Of a stretch of 64,000 nucleotides of DNA, positions 59,808 to 64,000 are shown piece by piece. Below the pieces are notes generated by a model, which saw only the letters and a program-made list of their open reading frames with translations, searched no databases and was not told the DNA's origin. A program made the position numbers and the translations under genes. How positions within the stretch are numbered: the stretch's first letter is position 1; every line of letters begins with the position of its first letter. This DNA is from Siphonodentalium dalli (lineage: Eukaryota > Mollusca > Scaphopoda > Gadilida > Siphonodentaliidae): NCBI GenBank assembly GCA_032622095.1, contig CP136066.1:2751784-2815783 (forward strand), in the 5' to 3' direction.

Positions 59808-60407
59808 TCTATTATATATTTTGGAAGATCTGTGTGTCTGTGTGTTTGATCGCGATGAACTCAAAAACGGCTAAGCCAATTTCGATGAAATTTGGTATAT
59901 GGGGGTATTTTCGGCCGGGGACGAACATAGGCATATTTGTTTGTCCGTGCGACGTGACCTTGACCTTGAAATCGGGTAATTTCAAGGTCAAACGCCCGAA
60001 TATCACGGGATTTCGATGAAACTTGGTACGTGTGGGTATCTTCGGCCGGGGAGTCTCATAATCATATTCATTTGCCCGTGTGACGTGACCTTGACCTTGA
60101 AATCGGGTCAATTCAAGGTCAAATCGCCAATTTTGATGGGATTTCGACGAAATTTGATACATGGGTGTACTTTTGTCAACTGAGTGTTTTGGACAGGTCA
60201 AATCGTGACCCCGACCTGACCTTGACCTTCAAGATAATAAATTCAAGGTCAAATCGGGTAAAACCGGATGTATTTCGACGGGCACGTTTGTCGGGTACTT
60301 TTGTCCGCGCAGTGTTTTGGACGGGCAAATCGTTACCTCAACTGACCTTGACCTTCAAAATGGTCAATTCAAGGTCAAAGCCCGGACGAAGTCGGGTCAC
60401 CTTCTAG
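59808..60407 (+). mobile_element. Non-autonomous Helitron 2 of a tandem triplet
   Basis: Begins TCTATTATATATTTTGGAAG immediately after the CTAG of Helitron 1. Ends with the hairpin CCCGGACGAAGTCGGG, 'tcacctt', CTAG at 60404-60407. The interior is four imperfect units with TGACCTTGACCTT and TTCAAGGTCAAA, each preceded by a 'tttcgatgaaa(c/t)ttgg' block. It belongs to a different subfamily from Helitrons 1 and 3 but shares their ends, and it resembles the element at 48651. Confidence 0.85.
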
Positions 60408-60966
60408 TCTCATATATATTTTGATGACCTCTGTCTGTTTGTCAGTAAGTTTGTATGTTTGTCTGTCATTAATACAAATCTACGATTCTCGACCGATCGG
60501 GACGAAACTTGGTACGTGTGTGTAGTTTGACCAGGCGGTCGTCGTTGTCGTATTGGCGAGCCCGTGCGACGCCCGCTTCGCGCATGCGCATACGAGATCT
60601 CGGAAACGGGTGGAGCTATCGACTTGAAATTTGCTATGTGAATGTTTCTTGCCCCGGATACGAATCTTATCGGGTCGCCGAGTCGGTGCGACACCAGCTT
60701 CGCGCATGCGCAGACGAGATCTCGGAAACGGGTGGAGCTATCGACTTGAAATTTGCTATGTGAATGTATCTTGCCCCGGATACGAATTTTATCGGGTCGC
60801 CGAGCCCGTTCGACGCCAACTTCGCGCATGCGCAGACCCGATCTCGGAAACGGGTAGAGCTATCGACTTGAAATTTGTTTTTTGACCAGATCTCGGAAAC
60901 GGGTGAATCTATCGATTTGAAATTTGGTTTTTGAATAGCCCGGACAACGTCGGGCTCATCGGCTAG
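60408..60966 (+). mobile_element. Non-autonomous Helitron 3 of a tandem triplet
   Basis: Begins TCTCATATATATTTTGATGA directly after the CTAG of Helitron 2 and ends CTAG at 60963-60966, followed by T. Same subfamily as Helitron 1, with three 122-bp units (GCGCATGCGCA at 60581, 60703 and 60825) plus a truncated unit. The same GCCCGGACAACGTCGGGC 3' hairpin precedes the end. Confidence 0.85.
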
Positions 60967-61220
60967 TATATATATACGGATGGATCCGAGTCCCATATCT
61001 CATCGCATAAACAAGTTGTTAACAGATACATGTGCCTAGCTATGCTTCTCGGATATTCCGCAAGCTGGTGCAACCGAAATGTCAGAGGTAATGATTTCAT
61101 ATGTAGTAAAACAACAATACCATCACCATTAGTTGCAACACCTCGCGGTAATGCTTGCATGCAAATTGGTAAAATATTGTTTTGCGATAGATATACATGT
61201 AGCTATTGTAGCTATACTTG

Positions 61221-62028
61221 AAAATTGCCATGCTTGAACATGTCGCTGATACAAATGATACCATCTTCTGCATAATGAACTAGTCACAACTAGATTACTA
61301 GGCACACAAATAACACAATATGCTGCGCCAGCCTCCTTCCGGCATCGAGCATCAAACTGACACATCGTCGTTACATCTACTCACTTATTTTGAAGAATGC
61401 CACTTGCGTCTGGGTTAAAGTACGTCAATATGCGTGGTTCATTGTATTCGACTTTGTTATTCTAGCTGACTTACTATTTTGATGTGGATATGCGGATACC
61501 TGGAGTGTAGGATATTGTTCAACAGAAGTCAAAGTACCCTCTCCATAATCTCATCAGCGCTTGAAATTCATAACATACTAACATCTACATGATCAATGGC
61601 TAATATTCCACTATACATTTAACAATATTAACCAGTTTGAACATTTTAGCTTACACAGACAACACATGTTTTGGTATAAATGCCATCATCGCGGGGGGGG
61701 GGGGGGGGGTCTACACATTTGTTCCAGACACAAGGGGTGGTCGAATATGTCGACATAATAAATAATGCAAATATATTCCACAATAAAATTTGATCACGTC
61801 CACTAATATTAAATAGACTCCTATCTACATGAATAGATCATTTAGAATGTACTGAAATCAATGTAGGGGGTTTATATATGGTTCGAGGTTCCCATAGTGG
61901 AACAAAGGCAGGCATGCTGGCAAACATAATGTGTGCTTGCTAAATAACTTGATAAAGTGCGTTTGGCTATACTTGTAATTTTACAAAACTCCCGAAACAA
62001 TGACTTGACATGTTTGCATTATTTCGTT
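61221..62028. other. Non-coding stretch before the LINE
   Basis: Contains TATGCTGCGCCAGCCTCCTTC at about 61319, resembling a block at 58325, and a 17-base G run at 61693-61709. No exon is recognised. Confidence 0.5.
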
Positions 62029-64000
62029 AGATAAGATAAGATAAGTTTAATTGGCAAAACATCCTTATAAGGACAGTATGCATACATAATACCATATAAT
62101 TGTACATTGTGTATTGAACAGTATAATAAATTATATTAATATAAGGTCAAGCTGAATGTGCAATGGATCATCTATTCTGTATTTGTTCATTGATTTATGA
62201 TACGATGGTCATCACGTGCGCAGAATAATCTTCGGATCATATGACAAATTGAATTGCATGTATTTGACACATTGTTGGTTAAGATTTTGACAAGCTGTTC
62301 AGTTTTGGTCATGTTTTCACAGTCTGAGAACTGTGTCTTCATAAGGTGTGTGAGCTCGAGACGTTGTGTGCGGTAAGCGCTGCACTCTAAAAGAAAATGT
62401 TTTTCGTCTTCAATAGCATTATCGGAACAAATTATACAAAACCTTTGTTCCACTGCCGTCGGCGGTTGTGTGTGGCGTCCCTTTCCAATAGCCAATTTAT
62501 GATTACTTATTCGCAGTCTAGTGAAAACGATTATATTTTCTATTGATGTTGTGTGAAGAAGATAAGGTTCTATTTCGTACTTAAGTTTGAAAAGTCGGTA
62601 TGTTCGTAACTTATTACTTCCCTTTTTTGAACATTCGTCAATGAGACTCTGTCTAAAATATATATAATAATCTTCAATAAGATTTATTTTGAATTGACAC
62701 AGTACAGGACCAGCGTTTTGGAGGTCTGCAATATTCCACCCCAGTGATTCTGCCGTTTTAAAGATTGATTTCTTAACCGATGCCATCTGTTGTTCCAACG
62801 CAGCACTGCGGAGAAGATTACAGTCCGACCGTGACATTAACTTAATTACATATGATGAAAGTCTGCATGCCACATCAATGAATAGTGGGTGGCTCCCTAA
62901 CTCGGCGCGGACAGCGTTGTTTGAAGAAAATTTACCGACTCCGAGTAACCTTTTACAGTATTTTTAGGGTACCTTTTCACACGGCAGGCGGTCGTGATTT
63001 TTAGTGGTTATTTCAACGCCCCATAATTCGCTTCCATATAATAGTATCGGCTTAATTAATCTATCGAAGAGTTTTAAAGACGTCGATATTGGAATCGGTG
63101 CGTATTTTGTACATGCATTAATTAGTGAATGCATTGCTTTGAGACCTTTAGCACTTAACTCTTCCACTGCATGTATGAATTTACCAGTATTACTAAATTT
63201 AATTCCAAGATAGTTGTATTTAGTGACATTTTCCAAATTTTGATTTCCAATGTGAAAGTCTGGTGAAGTTTTAGCTTTCCTAGATCTAAACACCATACAT
63301 TTAGTTTTATCAGTGTTCACGGTGAGTTTGTTGGTCTCCGTGTATCTGTTTAGTCGGTTTAGACACCGCTGAAGCCCATTTGTAGTATCCGAAAGTAAAA
63401 CTAGGTCGTCAGCGAATGAAATGTGATTAAGTGAATCATTGCCTATACGGACAGAATCGCAAGGACTGTCAAACACATTTTTAATGTCATCAATAAAGAT
63501 TTTGAACAAATTTGGTGACATTATGCACCCTTCTCTGACACCTATCGTGGACAAGCACGAAGGCCCCAACCTTTTGTTTGTTTTGGTGATATAATAGCTA
63601 TTGTCATATAGTGACTGAATTACCCGCATTATGTGTCCCTTAATCCCCACGCATTTCAATTTTGTTAAAAGTATTTGCCTGTTAACTGTGTCGAACGCCT
63701 TTCTGAAATCTATGAACGCAGCATATAGCGGCTTGCCCAATCCTTTGTATTTGTGTATGGCCGCGTGTAGAACGAACGCTCCATCAACGGTGCTCTTCCC
63801 TTTCGAAAAACCAAATTGGTTTTCGCTAATAATATTGTTTACATCCAAGAACGCGATTAATCGACGATTAATTATTTTATTAAACAATTTACCGACCGAC
63901 GATGATACTGCTATTGCCCGGTAGTTATTGGGATCACTTTTGTCTCCTTTTTTATGAATTAAAGTGAGGGTATATTCACTCCACTCACTCGGATACTGTC
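62029..64000 (-). mobile_element. LINE (non-LTR retrotransposon), 3' part, 5' end outside window
   Basis: The minus-strand 3' end is a short tandem (CTTAT)n tail (AGATAAGATAAGATAAG on plus, 62029-62045), a common form of LINE 3' terminus. Upstream on the minus strand lie about 140 bp of 3' UTR and the reverse-transcriptase ORF, open to the window edge. The clade cannot be assigned by eye. Confidence 0.88.
62187..64000 (-). pseudogene. LINE ORF2 reverse transcriptase, one in-frame stop, 5' partial
   Basis: About 604 codons are in one frame, broken by a single TAA at 62964-62966. From the window edge: the NNYRAIAV motif, NQFGFSKGKST, an FIDFRKAFDTVN palm segment, a GVREGCIMSP block, the FADDLVLLS catalytic motif (FADD at 63405-63416), a NTDKTKCMVF segment, YNYLGI and an LLYGSELWG segment. 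After the stop the same frame continues with CKRLLGV and AELGSHPLFID, then a C-x2-C-x9-H-x4-C zinc-like motif (62392-62438) and the terminal TAA at 62187-62189. These are standard non-LTR reverse-transcriptase features. The enzyme would reverse-transcribe its own RNA at a nicked target, but the stop removes the C-terminal region. The endonuclease domain would lie beyond the window. Confidence 0.92.

Larger units (their letters stand above)
58974..61220. mobile_element. MITE-like element (inverted copy) carrying three Helitrons
   Basis: Positions 58974-59187 and 60967-61220 together form the reverse complement of 55690-56125. The break falls between CAATATA and TATATATACGGATGGATCC, where the intact copy reads straight through. 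The Helitron trio therefore inserted into a pre-existing copy, and the intact copy serves as an unoccupied site. Confidence 0.8.

Noticed and set aside
59190-60996. Arg/Ala-rich frames of up to 139 codons near 59-61 kb
   Set aside because: They translate the 122-bp and TGACCTT repeats of the Helitrons in several frames and on both strands. The repeats explain the open frames.

Overview
The window is eukaryotic nuclear DNA from an animal, most likely a marine invertebrate. It is AT-rich and almost filled with mini- and microsatellites, MITEs, Helitrons and a LINE. Its one clear complete gene is split by GT-AG introns. The species cannot be fixed from sequence alone: mollusc, hemichordate and cephalochordate-like genomes all share this texture. 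Nothing bacterial or phage-like is present.

Layout. 1-1.55 kb: imperfect GAT/ATG trinucleotide microsatellite. 1.55-5.7 kb: unassigned AT-rich DNA with a dispersed palindrome-bearing repeat. 5.78-8.08 kb: 29-bp minisatellite. 9.5-12.5 kb: two piggyBac-type TTAA-flanked MITEs with a third, fold-back TTAA element between them. 16.78-17.28 kb: hAT-type MITE with a perfect 8-bp target duplication. 17.72-18.70 kb: an NHL/TRIM-like beta-propeller coding exon, followed by a 64-bp satellite duplicated as a block (18.9-19.7 kb).

22.9-57.3 kb: a six-coding-exon arrestin domain-containing (ARRDC/alpha-arrestin) gene on the plus strand. I assembled it by matching domain content, splice sites and phases (phases 1,1,0,0,0), giving a predicted 548-residue protein. 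Its introns hold most of the repeats. Intron 1 has a 68-bp array with a nested MITE. Intron 2 has a 49-bp array. Intron 3 has the 68-bp repeat inverted. Intron 4 is 20 kb and carries about 250 copies of a 41-bp satellite split by a 7.2-kb insertion. The last satellite monomer appears to supply the 3' splice site of exon 5.

58.9-61.2 kb: an interspersed repeat carrying three head-to-tail non-autonomous Helitrons, with an unoccupied inverted copy of the same repeat at 55.7-56.1 kb. A fourth Helitron lies at 48.65 kb. 62.03-64 kb: a minus-strand LINE (reverse transcriptase plus C-terminal zinc motif) broken by one in-frame stop and running off the window.

Functionally, the only host-gene products supported are the alpha-arrestin (a membrane-protein trafficking and ubiquitination adaptor family) and the NHL-propeller protein. 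There is no evidence that they act together. The strongest hunting leads are the satellite-derived splice acceptor, the tandem Helitrons carrying transcription-factor-like sites, and the repeated small duplications at exon edges of the arrestin gene.
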